Shown here one piece after another: positions 35,368-44,011 of a stretch of DNA of 64,000 nt. The stretch is from the NCBI GenBank assembly GCA_903882935.1, contig CAIRZB010000029.1, positions 62,001 to 126,000 of the forward strand, read 5' to 3'. Positions within the stretch are counted from its first letter, which is position 1; every line of letters starts with the position of its first letter. The notes below the pieces were generated by a model. That model was given only the letters and a program-made list of their open reading frames with translations, searched no databases and had not been told where the DNA came from. A program made the translations under genes and the position numbers. This stretch comes from an uncultured Parafilimonas sp. (lineage in GTDB: Bacteria > Bacteroidota > Bacteroidia > Chitinophagales > Chitinophagaceae).

Positions 35368-36921
35368 TTACCTGCCCTGCCCAACCTCCAGCACAACAAC
35401 TTCATACGGGTTCATGTTAATTTCTTTTTTTGTTAAGTGGTGGTTGCCCATTAGAACTTTGTAGGGTTTGTTATTTTTAAACAAAACGACTTTTTGCGGT
35501 TGGTTAGAAAGATTTACGGCCACTAATACACGTGCACCGTTTTTAACCCGGTAAAAGCTAAAAACGTTGCTGTTGTTATTTTCTGCGGCTTCGTATTTGC
35601 CCGATGCAAGGCATATGTTGCTTTGCCTAAGTGCTATCATGTGCTTATAACAATTAAACAGCGATTGGGGGTCATTTGTTTCTTCTTCCAACGAAATACC
35701 ATCGTTCGCTTTCACATTCGATTTTGCCGACCATTCGCCGGTGTTTTTATACCAAAACGCCATGCCCTCGCCTTGGGCAGAGCGGTACCATTCAAAAGCC
35801 TCCCGCATGGGTATGCTGTTGCCGTCAGTATTGCCAAAACCACCTTCCTTGCCCTGCATGCCTAATTCTTGGCCATAATAAATAGATGGTATCCCGCCAA
35901 TCAACAACATTAGCGCCGCAGCCAGCTTTTGTTTTTGTATGTTTTTTTCAAGCGAAGCAAACCGGTTTAAATCGTGGTTTTCAAGAAAAATAATTTGCTC
36001 TTTGCCGGCAGGGCACAAGGCCAGCGTTGAATCGGCTTTGCTTGCCAGTTGTTGCTTGTTAAACGATAATATGGCTTGCCGTAGGTTAAACCCAAACATC
36101 CTGTCGACGCCGGCTTTTTCAAAGTAATCAAATCCGTAGTTGTTCCAGTCGGCCTGTTCTGCCACCACCGTTAGCCTTGGGTTTACTGCCTTAAGTTGGG
36201 CGATCAGCGGTTTCCAAAACTCGGCGAACAAGTTTGTGAGTGTTGGTTTGTCGTCTAAATTATCCATTGCATGGTCCAACCGAAATCCGTCTACGCCATC
36301 GTCAAATTTGCCGTCATTATTAGGGTCAGCGAAATAAGAAAATAGCTTTACGTTGTAATCAAAAACAGATTTACTCTTCAAATTAACGGTTGTTATGGGT
36401 ATAACCTTGCCATCGTAACTGTTTAATTGCCGCAGGCCGAACACCATTGTAGCGGGAATCTTATGGCTAGAATCGTCAAACAATAGGTAGTCGCTGTATG
36501 GGGATGCCGGGTTGCCAACTGCTTGCTGCCACCATACATGCTTGGCAGCCACATATTGGGTTTCCATGTCAATATAAATTTTCATGCCACGCCTGTGTAT
36601 GTCTTTTACCTATGCAATGTAGTCCTCCATCGTGCCGAATTCTTGGTCAATCTTTTCAAAATCATTGGCAAAATAGTTGTGGTAACAATCGGCGTCGTAC
36701 ATCGGTAACAGCAATATGGCGGTAATGCCTAGGTTTTGCAAGTAACCCAGCTTTTGTTGCAGGCCTTTAAGGTCGCCCTGTAAATCGCCGTTGCTGTCGT
36801 AAAAACTGCGCTGGCAAACATGGTAAATTATTTCGCTGTTATAATGGGCCTTGGTTTTTTGTGCCCGTAAAGCAGGCACAGCTAACAATAAAAAAATTGT
36901 AACGAGGGTATGTTTGGTCAT
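35368..36921 (-). pseudogene. GH13 alpha-amylase with an in-frame amber stop
   Basis: Read from ATG 36921, the protein has a signal peptide (MTKHTLVTIFLLLAVPALRAQ) and a GH13 barrel start (SEIIYHVCQRSFYDSNGDLQGDLKGLQQKLGYLQNLGITAILLLPM). After DYIA a TAG codon (36607-36609) interrupts the frame; translation in the same frame continues directly with VKDIHRRGMKIYIDMETQYVA. The remainder has intact catalytic regions: GVDGFRLDHAMDN (nucleophile Asp), VVAEQADW (acid/base Glu) and FLENHDLNRFAS (third Asp). The surrounding pattern suggests the stop replaces a Leu (TTG) or similar codon by one base change. TAG is used as an ordinary stop elsewhere here (gldE, zwf), so read-through coding is unlikely. 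Probably a recent pseudogene or a sequencing error. Confidence 0.85.
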
Positions 36922-36976
36922 GGTAAAATTATTTGGTGTATTAAAGGGGGCGTGTTTCCATTGGCGGCAAGCCAAT

Positions 36977-37798
36977 TTACTTTTGGTAAATAATGGGGTT
37001 AAGAGGGGTATCAATTGTTTCGCCAACGGTAGCACCGGGGCACCAGGTATTCCAGTCGTTTATTTGGTTTTTGTTTTCTGGCTGTTTTAGTTTCATGGCT
37101 GCGTCCATAAAAATAATGGTCATCACTTTGCGCATTGCATTGCTGTTGTTTGCCCCAGCCCTGTGAAATACCCAGCCAGAGTGAAAACTTACCTCACCCA
37201 AGTCAAACGGCTCAATTACATGCTCAAAATCGGTAACCCTAAGTTTTTCCATAATCAGCCTTTCGCTTTCATCACCAATCTCCAATTCCCTGCCGCTAAC
37301 AATGCGTTGGCTGCCTGCACTAAACTCCAACGGCCCCATTTGTAAAGGTGTTTCTTGCAGCGGTATCCAGGCCGTTACGGTTTTATCTGTTTGCAAGGGC
37401 CAATAGTATTGGTCGGCATGCCAGGGTGTAATACCACCGCCGGCCTCCTTGTACAAAGCTTGGTCGTGATAAATACGTACACCGCCAACCTCCATCAGTT
37501 CGGCGGCAATAGCGGCCAAGCGTTTGCTGAACACCAATTGCTTAATGGTTTCGTCCTCACGCCAAAGGTTAAACAATTGTAAAAAGGCTTTGCCGTACGT
37601 TGTTCGTTCAACCAGCGGCGTTGTTTCCGTGTTAAGCATGTCAACCCTTTTTGTAATGGCCTTGTTGAAGAAAAGCAGTGTTTCTTCATCCAGCACCTGT
37701 TTTAATTTAATAAACCCATTTTCCCTGTAAAATTCAATTTGCCCTGCGGTTAATGAATAATGCTGATGCAGCTTAGTGTTTATGGTGGTTGGTTCCAT
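36977..37798 (-). CDS. Phytanoyl-CoA dioxygenase (PhyH) family protein
   Basis: The 273-residue protein belongs to the Fe(II)/2-oxoglutarate-dependent PhyH superfamily. The N-terminus contains YRENGFIKLKQVLDEETL. Metal ligands are visible as H-x-D in TPWHADQYYWPLQ and a distal His in SFHSGWVFHRAGANNSNAMRK, where the Arg would bind 2-oxoglutarate. GPLEFSAGSQRI is also typical. Substrate is unknown; members hydroxylate diverse small molecules. It is divergent from an AraC regulator (118-base gap), a common layout in which the regulator controls the adjacent enzyme. The amylase gene starts 55 bases downstream. Confidence 0.85.
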   Translation of the reverse strand: MEPTTINTKLHQHYSLTAGQIEFYRENGFIKLKQVLDEETLLFFNKAITKRVDMLNTETTPLVERTTYGKAFLQLFNLWREDETIKQLVFSKRLAAIAAELMEVGGVRIYHDQALYKEAGGGITPWHADQYYWPLQTDKTVTAWIPLQETPLQMGPLEFSAGSQRIVSGRELEIGDESERLIMEKLRVTDFEHVIEPFDLGEVSFHSGWVFHRAGANNSNAMRKVMTIIFMDAAMKLKQPENKNQINDWNTWCPGATVGETIDTPLNPIIYQK

Positions 37799-37915
37799 GC
37801 CTTATTTTTCACCAAAAATATCACCTAACAATGGCCAGACTTAGTACTGATTTGCCGAAAAATAGCACTATATTGAATATATTGCACCTATTATTTGATA
37901 TTTGGGTGATATAGT

Positions 37916-38758
37916 ATGAAAGCTAAGCTTGAAAATATTTCGTTGGCAGGTAAAAATGCATCTTTTCTTTGTTACGAGGTTATCGTGCCTGCTTTTGAGT
38001 TTATGTGGCATTACCACCCCGAGTATGAACTAACCTATATTATTGAAGGCACAGGCGAAAGGCTGGTTGGAGACAATTATGCTAACTTCCAGCCGGGTGA
38101 TTTGGTTTTGCTCGGGCCAATGCTGCCCCATACCTGGGTTGGCAAAACAACAGAAAATGAACATTGCAGGGCGGTGGTTATTCAATTTTCAAAGGCATTT
38201 ATTGAGCCAATATTGAACTACCCCGAAATAACGGGTATTTTTGGTTTGTTGGGTAAAGCAACCAATGGGTTGTTTTTTACCAACATAGGCGGGGATACAA
38301 TTAGTTTGGTGCAAGCGTGTGCAAGCCAAAAAGGGGTTGACGCTTTTATTGCGCTTGTTAAATTACTATGCACGCTTGCTGGTGCCGAAGCACAGCCATT
38401 GTCCTCCTGCCATTTTAAACCGTTTAAAGGCAATGAAGACCAACACCGGATAAACAAAGTTTTTACATACCTGCACGGGCATAGCAACAGCGGGGTTTCC
38501 ATTGCGCAGGCTGCATCAATGGTACACTTGTCGGAAAGTGCGTTTTGTAAATTTTTTAAACGCATCAGCGGAAAAACTTTTTCTGATTATGTAAATGACG
38601 TACGTATTGCCAAAGCTTGCCAGTTACTTATTGAAACCGACAAGCCCATTGACGAAATTGCTTTTGCGGTTGGGTTTGAGTCGCAAACTTATTTTAACCG
38701 GGTGTTTTTGAAGAAGAAAGCAACTAAGCCAAAGCAATACAGGAATGTTAATATTTAA
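37916..38758 (+). CDS. AraC family transcriptional regulator
   Basis: The 280-residue regulator has an N-terminal cupin domain (FEFMWHYHPEYELTYIIEGTGERLVGDNYANFQPGDLVLLGPMLPHTW), which would bind an effector, and a C-terminal double helix-turn-helix: INKVFTYLHGHSNSGVSIAQAASMVHLSESAFCKFFKRISGKTFSDYVNDVRIAKACQLL and IDEIAFAVGFESQTYFNRVFLKKKATKPKQYR. The first ATG at 37916 fits the cupin start. It faces away from the PhyH gene and may regulate that gene or the carbohydrate genes beyond it; this is inferred from position only. Confidence 0.92.
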   Translation: MKAKLENISLAGKNASFLCYEVIVPAFEFMWHYHPEYELTYIIEGTGERLVGDNYANFQPGDLVLLGPMLPHTWVGKTTENEHCRAVVIQFSKAFIEPILNYPEITGIFGLLGKATNGLFFTNIGGDTISLVQACASQKGVDAFIALVKLLCTLAGAEAQPLSSCHFKPFKGNEDQHRINKVFTYLHGHSNSGVSIAQAASMVHLSESAFCKFFKRISGKTFSDYVNDVRIAKACQLLIETDKPIDEIAFAVGFESQTYFNRVFLKKKATKPKQYRNVNI

Positions 38759-38971
38759 CAATCAGGGTTACAGATTGGGCAGCATCGGTTTACATTGTAT
38801 TCCGGTAAAAATTACGACTTTTTATAAACTTGCAGATTAGGTCTGCACTAATACAAATAACAGTAAAACCAATCTTTCACCGTTACAGTTTAGGGATTCT
38901 TTTAACTAAATGCAATTATACCTTTAAGGCATACATTAGACTGTTTTTCTAAAGATTAAAACCAATTTATT

Positions 38972-39745
38972 ATGATTTGGCTTTTACATACGCTGCAATT
39001 GAGAAATGCACCGCTGTTTATTTTTGGGTGTTGCAATATGCTGGCGGCCATCGTTTTTGTACTGTTGGCACGGGTTACACATGTACAGATACGCGGCGCC
39101 AATGCATGGTTAAAGCCTTTTAAATTCGCCCTGTCAATAGCCGTTTTCTCATTCACAATGGGTTGGTACACTTTTGAGCTTAATGCACCAACTGTTGTGG
39201 GCTTATATAACTGGGCAGTGATTGTGCTGTTGGGTTTTGAGGTGGTGTATATCTCGCTGCAGGCTGGTAGGGGGCAGTTGTCGCACTACAATATCACTAC
39301 CCCTGCCTACTCTTTTTTAACTATATTAATGGCCATTGCGGCGGTGCTGACAACCCTTTTTACCGGTTACCTTGGCTTGCTATTTTTTAGCCCGGCAATT
39401 AAGCCGTTGCCTGAATATTATGTGCTAAGCATACGCATGGGCATTTTTTGCTTTGTGTTTTTTGCCTTTCAAGGTGCGGCGATGGGGGCCAGGGCAACGC
39501 ATACGGTGGGCGGCCCAGAAGTGGGCGGGGCAAGGCTGCCGGTTTTAAACTGGAGCGCAAAATATGGCGACCTGCGCATAGCCCATTTTGTTGGCATGCA
39601 TGCCTTACAGGTGCTGCCGTTACTGTCTTGGTTTGTTTTAAAAAATATGGCGGCTACAGCCATTGCTGGATTTTTGTATGCTTTGTTGGCACTGTTTACT
39701 TTGGTGCGTGCCGTTAAAGGGAAGCCGTTAATTAAGCTGGGATAA
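38972..39745 (+). CDS. Conserved polytopic membrane protein of unknown function
   Basis: The 257-residue protein has about seven predicted transmembrane helices and no signal peptide. A distinctive loop, HTVGGPEVGGARLPVLNWSAKYGDLRIAHFVGMHALQVLPLLSW (about residues 170-215), holds three histidines and Gly/Pro-rich turns and is probably the functional core. Further conserved-looking features are ANAWLKPFKFALSIAVFSFTMGWYTFEL near residue 45. I do not recognise a characterised family. No operon partner is obvious: the AraC gene lies 213 bases upstream, and a convergent gene lies 70 bases downstream. Confidence 0.65.
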   Translation: MIWLLHTLQLRNAPLFIFGCCNMLAAIVFVLLARVTHVQIRGANAWLKPFKFALSIAVFSFTMGWYTFELNAPTVVGLYNWAVIVLLGFEVVYISLQAGRGQLSHYNITTPAYSFLTILMAIAAVLTTLFTGYLGLLFFSPAIKPLPEYYVLSIRMGIFCFVFFAFQGAAMGARATHTVGGPEVGGARLPVLNWSAKYGDLRIAHFVGMHALQVLPLLSWFVLKNMAATAIAGFLYALLALFTLVRAVKGKPLIKLG

Positions 39746-39814
39746 GATAAAAGCAAACGGAACGGGCCTTTTCAGCGTTAATCAGTGTAAGGCATTTTAA
39801 GCCCATAAAGTTTG

Positions 39815-40375
39815 CTACCGCCTATAACCGTAGCGGTTATTTTCCCAACCTTTTGTTTGTATGGCTATCGCCTCGGCGAAACGGTGTTTAACTTTTGCTA
39901 TTAATTCATCGGCCTGTTTGCCGATGACAAAGTTTGCGTTGTATTCGGTGCTAATTTTAGCCATGTACAATTGTGCTTCGTTCGCAGGCATTTCATTAAT
40001 GGTGTGGGTATACGGTTGTAAATAAATGCTAGATTCTGTTAAATGTAAATTACCCTGATTATCTGTTTGAAACACTTGTTTTCTGGCACCAAAGGGTAGG
40101 CCGCAGCATCCCCCAACCCACGCCCAATAGCTGTAAAAAGTGATAGAAGAGTCGGTCGTTTCAAAATCTCCCAGTTCAAGGCTTTTGCTATTGCAATCGG
40201 CTTCTTCGTTAAACAAAATATGGCTGAGTATTTTTTTGTCGCCTCGGTACAGCTCAAAGGCTTTGGTACATTCGGATGTTGTTGAAACCTTTTTTTCATA
40301 ATAAAAACCAACACCTCCAATCGTGATGGTGCCAGATGTTGTAACACTGTAGCGGCTTGGGTTAAAAACGGGCAA
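39815..40375 (-). CDS. Hypothetical protein, possibly missing its signal peptide by frameshift
   Basis: The 186-residue frame opens at TTG 40375 and is beta-rich (SGTITIGGVGFYYEKKVSTTSECTKAFELYRGDKKI), with a Cys pair in WAWVGGCCGLPFGARKQVF. No family was recognised. In another frame, 26 bases upstream, ATG 40401 encodes MRILILIIFCPFLTQA, a convincing signal peptide that then runs into non-protein-like sequence. A one-base shift near 40350-40375 would join the two and give a normal secreted protein. If the TTG start is real, the protein would be cytoplasmic. It is convergent with the membrane protein gene. Confidence 0.5.
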   Translation of the reverse strand: MPVFNPSRYSVTTSGTITIGGVGFYYEKKVSTTSECTKAFELYRGDKKILSHILFNEEADCNSKSLELGDFETTDSSITFYSYWAWVGGCCGLPFGARKQVFQTDNQGNLHLTESSIYLQPYTHTINEMPANEAQLYMAKISTEYNANFVIGKQADELIAKVKHRFAEAIAIQTKGWENNRYGYRR

Positions 40376-40559
40376 AAGATTATGAGGATGAGTATACGCA
40401 TTTAGCGATTTGAAGGAATGAAAGTATTAAATTTTGACAAGTGTTTAAAAAACAATGGTAAGCAAAATGTTAATTTCCTCTAAGGCGCACCTGAGGAGGT
40501 TTGGTGGCACCGCAGGCATATCTTTCAAAACAAATGAATAGTTTGATGATATTAATTGT

Positions 40560-41183
40560 TTACGCCAAATATCGCCTCACTTTACTTTGGATTTCTTTTT
40601 TTATTGAATGCCAAGTTTGCTTTTTCAGGCTGATGGGGTCTTCACCGTCATCGGCATCGTCAAAATAGGTCATTGCCTGCGGCACAGTAATAAGCAGGTT
40701 TTGTGTACTGTATTTTTCTTTGTGCAGCGATACAAAGTCTTTTACCGTGTAATGTTTTAGTAGTTCGGCAATGTCCCAAAAGTCTTTCTTTTTGCCACGC
40801 CCCAAAATGGCTTGTACTTTCATGGCAATAATGTCTTCGGGTGAGTACATACGTATGCCTTCAGTTTCAATAATTGGCCGTATAACGGGGTGTGGAAAAC
40901 GAACTATGTCAATTTTCAAGTCGCCAATAAATGCAAAAATTCCAAAGCCCGTGGCGCTTCTTACGTAAAATTCCTGCCCAAAGTGTTCATGTAGACTTGA
41001 TATAATTTTTTCATTCTCAAACTTTTCGTTATTAAATAAATCCAAGTCCACAGATATCCTATGACCATACATTAGTGCCAAAGCTGTTCCACCTACAAGG
41101 CTAAATGCTTGTAGTTGTGGCATTTGCATCAACTTCTTTAGTATGGCAAAAGATTGCCCATCGACTGTCTCAAGGTGTAACAT
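40560..41183 (-). CDS. AbiEii/AbiGii-type nucleotidyltransferase toxin
   Basis: The 207-residue product has the minimal nucleotidyltransferase motif FSLVGGTALALMYGHRISVDLDLFN (residues about 32-56; GG...DxD), followed by PEDIIAMKVQAILGRGKKKDFWDIAELLKHY, both hallmarks of AbiEii-family toxins. Characterised relatives modify tRNA or similar targets and act with an antitoxin in type IV or related toxin-antitoxin and abortive infection systems. Its start overlaps the end of the upstream 101-residue gene by 46 bases, typical of a toxin-antitoxin pair. Catalytic residues appear intact. Confidence 0.85.
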   Translation of the reverse strand: MLHLETVDGQSFAILKKLMQMPQLQAFSLVGGTALALMYGHRISVDLDLFNNEKFENEKIISSLHEHFGQEFYVRSATGFGIFAFIGDLKIDIVRFPHPVIRPIIETEGIRMYSPEDIIAMKVQAILGRGKKKDFWDIAELLKHYTVKDFVSLHKEKYSTQNLLITVPQAMTYFDDADDGEDPISLKKQTWHSIKKEIQSKVRRYLA

Positions 41184-41440
41184 CTAAAACTTTCAATTGG
41201 TTTATCAATAACAGCACTTGCCAAATACAAGGTAACTTTTGATAAAAATTTTGCATTCAACAGGGCTTCGGCAACTCTTTCGTCACCATAGTAGCGTCGG
41301 CAATTGCGTATATCATCCACATCACCACGCTCAAAAACACGTTCAATCACAAAATTTGCCTTGGCATCGTAATCTATATTTTCAAAAACCACATCCCAAA
41401 AAATGCGTTTATGAAAAACTGGGGCTTTCTTCTGTTCCAT
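41138..41440 (-). CDS. Small DUF6922-like protein, likely antitoxin partner
   Basis: This 100-residue protein (MEQKKAPVFHKRIFWDVVFENIDYDAKANFVIERVFERGDVDDIRNCRRYYGDERVAEAL is its first part) is of the kind found just upstream of AbiEii-like genes in Bacteroidota. WDVVFENIDY and VIERVFERGDVDDIRNCRRYYGDE look like conserved helices; no DNA-binding motif is certain. The ATG at 41440 is preferred over TTG 41449. It overlaps the toxin gene by 46 bases. The antitoxin role is inferred from the arrangement. The 416 bases upstream, to the SRPBCC gene end at 41866, contain no supported gene. Confidence 0.65.
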   Translation of the reverse strand: MEQKKAPVFHKRIFWDVVFENIDYDAKANFVIERVFERGDVDDIRNCRRYYGDERVAEALLNAKFLSKVTLYLASAVIDKPIESFRCYTLRQSMGNLLPY

Positions 41441-41865
41441 TGCCAACAATATTATAAGCCAAAGTTACTTAAATTTAGAGGGTGTTATAGTAGCTGCACC
41501 ATAAATTAAATGGGCTGGCTTAGACTCTGGCAAACTATGTAAGACATATTTACAAAGCCAAGGCACAACTATCTGGCATGCATGTATTGGTAAGCAACAT
41601 GGTTTATACCTATGGCTTCTAATCTCCCGTATTTGAGCAAATTAGCTAAAACCAAACCAACTTTGCCCCTTTAATGGGGCTAGTTAGTTGTTCAATTGTC
41701 TCGTTTGGTAGGTTTTTATTTAGTTATCATAATTGCCTGTTTTCCAACTGCCATTATTACTTGCAAAAAATTACTCCATAAGCTAGTGCTGAGTGTTCGT
41801 TGTATGCAGCATGATTACCCCCCCCTCGTTTAAAAAAACCTGGCATTATAATGTCTGTTCGCTAT

Positions 41866-42309
41866 TTATTTTTTGCCTGGCGTACCCAGCCCATCGGTCA
41901 ATAATTTGTATAAGCTGCCTTTTATATAATAGTCCCAGCCTTTTGTGCAACCGCTGTAACATTGTAAGCCAGGCTGCAGGCCAACATGTGTAAAATTTAC
42001 TTGTGTTTGGCTTCCTTGTTTCAATAAGTCAAAGCTAACGGTGGTATTTGTCCACTCATGCTTTTGCGCTACAAAATTTATGGTGCTGTCGGTTACAAGC
42101 CATATTACTTTTTTATAGGGTATAAGTTCAATTAATTTTTGCGTGCTGATATGTATATCTTCAAAACGTACGGTAAATATATCACCCAGCTTGTGGCTGT
42201 TGCCCTCCAAATTTTCTGTCCACCATGTTGTAACATTGTTAATGGTTTCAAATACCTTGTTTGGCGCTGCATCAACGGTAATGCTAATATTGTAGTCTTG
42301 TGCTTCCAT
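41866..42309 (-). CDS. SRPBCC domain protein (AHSA1-like)
   Basis: The 147-residue protein has the START-like SRPBCC fold, which binds hydrophobic ligands: YNISITVDAAPNKVFETINNVTTWWTENLEG at the start and VNFTHVGLQPGLQCYSGCTKGWDYYIKGSLYKLLTDG at the end are AHSA1-type signatures. It is the third gene of the minus-strand group SRPBCC-ArsR-SRPBCC and lies 66 bases after the ArsR gene. Such proteins are commonly paired with ArsR regulators; the ligand is unknown. Confidence 0.82.
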   Translation of the reverse strand: MEAQDYNISITVDAAPNKVFETINNVTTWWTENLEGNSHKLGDIFTVRFEDIHISTQKLIELIPYKKVIWLVTDSTINFVAQKHEWTNTTVSFDLLKQGSQTQVNFTHVGLQPGLQCYSGCTKGWDYYIKGSLYKLLTDGLGTPGKK

Positions 42310-42375
42310 ATTTGATGTTTTTTGTTTTTAGGTATACGAGTGTAGCGGTGTTATTTTGTTTGGTTGCGTACTTTA

Positions 42376-42699
42376 CTAATTCCGAGCATTATTGTTCAAA
42401 AGTGCTTCTAAGTTTTTTAGTTTGGCTGCCCAGAATTTGTCAAAGTAATTCATCCATTCCCGCACCTCGTTAAACCCCTCTTGCTTAAGTGTGCAATACC
42501 GCTCCCTGCCCACATCTTTTATTGAAATGAACCCTGCTGACTGCAATATTTTTATGTGTTTGGATACTGCGGGGCGGCTCATGTCAAAATTTTCAGCCAA
42601 GCTGCTAATCGTCATGCTGTCGTTGTATAGCAATGCGAGCATCTTTCGCCTGCTGGGGTCGGCAATTACCTGAAAAGCATCAAACATTGGTTGTGCCAT
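42376..42699 (-). CDS. ArsR family transcriptional regulator
   Basis: The 107-residue winged-helix repressor shows FDAFQVIADPSRRKMLALLYNDSMTISSLAENFDMSRPAVSKHIKILQSAGFISIKDVGRERYCTLK, the ArsR/SmtB core with recognition helix DMSRPAVSKHIKIL. The metal-binding cysteines of arsenic- or cadmium-sensing ArsR members are absent, as usual for the ArsR regulators linked to SRPBCC genes. Its start overlaps the end of the upstream SRPBCC gene by 20 bases, so translation is coupled. Two palindromes upstream of the operon at 43138-43181 are good candidate operators, suggesting autoregulation. Confidence 0.9.
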   Translation of the reverse strand: MAQPMFDAFQVIADPSRRKMLALLYNDSMTISSLAENFDMSRPAVSKHIKILQSAGFISIKDVGRERYCTLKQEGFNEVREWMNYFDKFWAAKLKNLEALLNNNARN

Positions 42700-43132
42700 G
42701 TGGTGCAGCGTTTAAATGGTCTATAATCTTCTGTACATGTTTAACCCAACCTTCTGTCATGCCGGCTTGCAACACTAGGTTTTTAACTTCATCAAAGCCC
42801 GTATGTTCTAATAATAGCCGTGTTCCCTTGGCTTCTTCAACCAATGTCCAATGCACGACGGTATCAAGGGTTATAATGCCGTCACCGGGGCCGCCTTTCC
42901 ATGAATACGATAATGTTTTAAAGGGTATAATCTCCAACACCTTGCAATAGAAAATGCCATCAAAATGTAGGTCTGGCTTTGGTTTTGTGTTGAAAGTAAA
43001 TTCATAGCCTACAATGGGCTGAAAGTCATTTTTCATCAACCAGAGTTGCAGTAATTCTGCATTGGTTAGGTATGCCCAAACCATGTTGGAGCTTTGGGAA
43101 AAATAGAATTGGTGTTTGATACTTAGTGCCAT
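42680..43132 (-). CDS. SRPBCC domain protein (AHSA1-like), first gene of the ArsR operon
   Basis: The 150-residue protein carries the SRPBCC/AHSA1 fold: IKHQFYFSQSSNMVWAYLTNAELLQLWLMKNDFQPIVGYEFTFNTKPKPD, then FKTLSYSWKGGPGDGIITLDTVVHWTLVEEAKGTRLLLEHTGFD and a final GWVKHVQKIIDHL. It is the first gene of the operon and overlaps the ArsR gene by 20 bases. Two operator-like palindromes start 5 bases before its ATG. Ligand is unknown. Confidence 0.85.
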   Translation of the reverse strand: MALSIKHQFYFSQSSNMVWAYLTNAELLQLWLMKNDFQPIVGYEFTFNTKPKPDLHFDGIFYCKVLEIIPFKTLSYSWKGGPGDGIITLDTVVHWTLVEEAKGTRLLLEHTGFDEVKNLVLQAGMTEGWVKHVQKIIDHLNAAPHGTTNV

Positions 43133-43137
43133 AATAT

Positions 43138-43181
43138 GTAACTTTTTAGTTACCCAAAAATATAGGTAACTTTTAAGTTAC
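43138..43181 (-). promoter_or_regulatory. Two ArsR-type operator palindromes
   Basis: Two 16-base palindromes, 43138-43153 and 43166-43181, share arms GTAACT/AGTTAC (seven-base arms GTAACTT/AAGTTAC in the second). They are spaced 28 bases centre to centre, just upstream of the SRPBCC-ArsR-SRPBCC operon. ArsR dimers are known to bind such sites; the assignment is inferred. Confidence 0.7.
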
Positions 43182-43352
43182 GCAAATTTTTTTCCAAAAT
43201 TTCATTTTAATGGCTGAGGTATTTTTATAGAATTACGTTATTTACTAAAGCCGCTAGTGCGAGAGTTACCCATGTTTTCTTTTGTAGCCTAAGCTGCCTA
43301 TTTATTTGCCTAAACGGTGTAAAATGCCATTTATATTGTTGTTGCTACACCG

Positions 43353-43382
43353 TTGCTAAGCAAAACCAGTTTTGTATGTTTG
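43353..43382 (+). promoter_or_regulatory. Bacteroidota-type promoter for the DoxX gene
   Basis: TTG at 43353-43355 and TATGTTTG at 43375-43382 (exact TAnnTTTG) are 19 bases apart. The predicted start is about 10 bases before ATG 43399. Confidence 0.6.
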
Positions 43383-43398
43383 GGGTTAAAGAAATAAA

Positions 43399-43761
43399 AT
43401 GAAAACCAACCGAATTGTTTATTGGACCGCCACCATAATTATTTTCTTGTTTGAAGGGGTAATGCCTGCCTTTACCTCGCAAACACAAATGGCCAAAGAC
43501 GGTATACGGCATTTGGGTTACCCTGATTATTTTGGTACGGCATTCGCAGTATTTAAGGTGCTGGGTACCATAGCATTATTGGTACCATTGGTGCCTAAGC
43601 GGGTAAAGGAGTGGGCATACGCCGGGTTTGCATTCGATTTTTTGTTTGCCAGCATTAGCTATTTTTGTGTGGAAGGGGTAGGTTTTGCGGCGTTTTTTCC
43701 ACTGATTTTTTTAGGTATACTGGTTGCTTCCTACATAAGTTGCCATAAGTTAAACCCATAA
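43399..43761 (+). CDS. DoxX-like family membrane protein
   Basis: This 120-residue protein has four hydrophobic helices and the DoxX-like pattern: YWTATIIIFLFEGVMPAF, IRHLGYPDYFGTAFAVFKVLGTIALLVPLVPKRVKEWAYAGFAFDFLFASISY. The GYP-x-x-F-x(5)-K-x-x-G segment is shared with quinol-oxidase-associated DoxX proteins. In Bacteroidota, DoxX-like genes often sit beside ArsR/SRPBCC genes, as here, where it is divergent from that operon. A Bacteroidota promoter lies upstream. Confidence 0.85.
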   Translation: MKTNRIVYWTATIIIFLFEGVMPAFTSQTQMAKDGIRHLGYPDYFGTAFAVFKVLGTIALLVPLVPKRVKEWAYAGFAFDFLFASISYFCVEGVGFAAFFPLIFLGILVASYISCHKLNP

Positions 43762-44011
43762 GCCATTAAAAAGGGCGATTTGGTTTGGGTATGTTGCTGT
43801 AAAATAGTATGTTATATTGCGGCAGTTTGCCAACAGGTTGGGCTTAACCCTATAGGATAAAATAACCGTATAAACACATTTGTGCGTTGAAAGGTTTTTG
43901 CCAAGGCAACTTTAAATATTTAGGAAATTAGCACCTTTTTAGTGGCGAGAGAATTTTAGCCTCATGCGGTTAGATCAAATTGGCGAAAGGATAGTTTTGG
44001 GGCAATGGTAA

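Noticed and set aside
36607-36609. TAG as a recoded (e.g. pyrrolysine) codon
   Set aside because: TAG terminates several clear genes in the window (gldE, zwf, the POTRA protein) and no pyl-type gene is seen.
40039-40401. 120-residue minus-strand ORF
   Set aside because: Only its first 16 residues (signal peptide) look real; the rest is the shifted frame of the 39815-40375 gene.
41450-41865. Searched for a gene in the 416-base gap between the antitoxin-like and SRPBCC genes
   Set aside because: Only a short plus-strand frame (41793-41993) overlapping the SRPBCC gene is present; no motif or promoter supports it.
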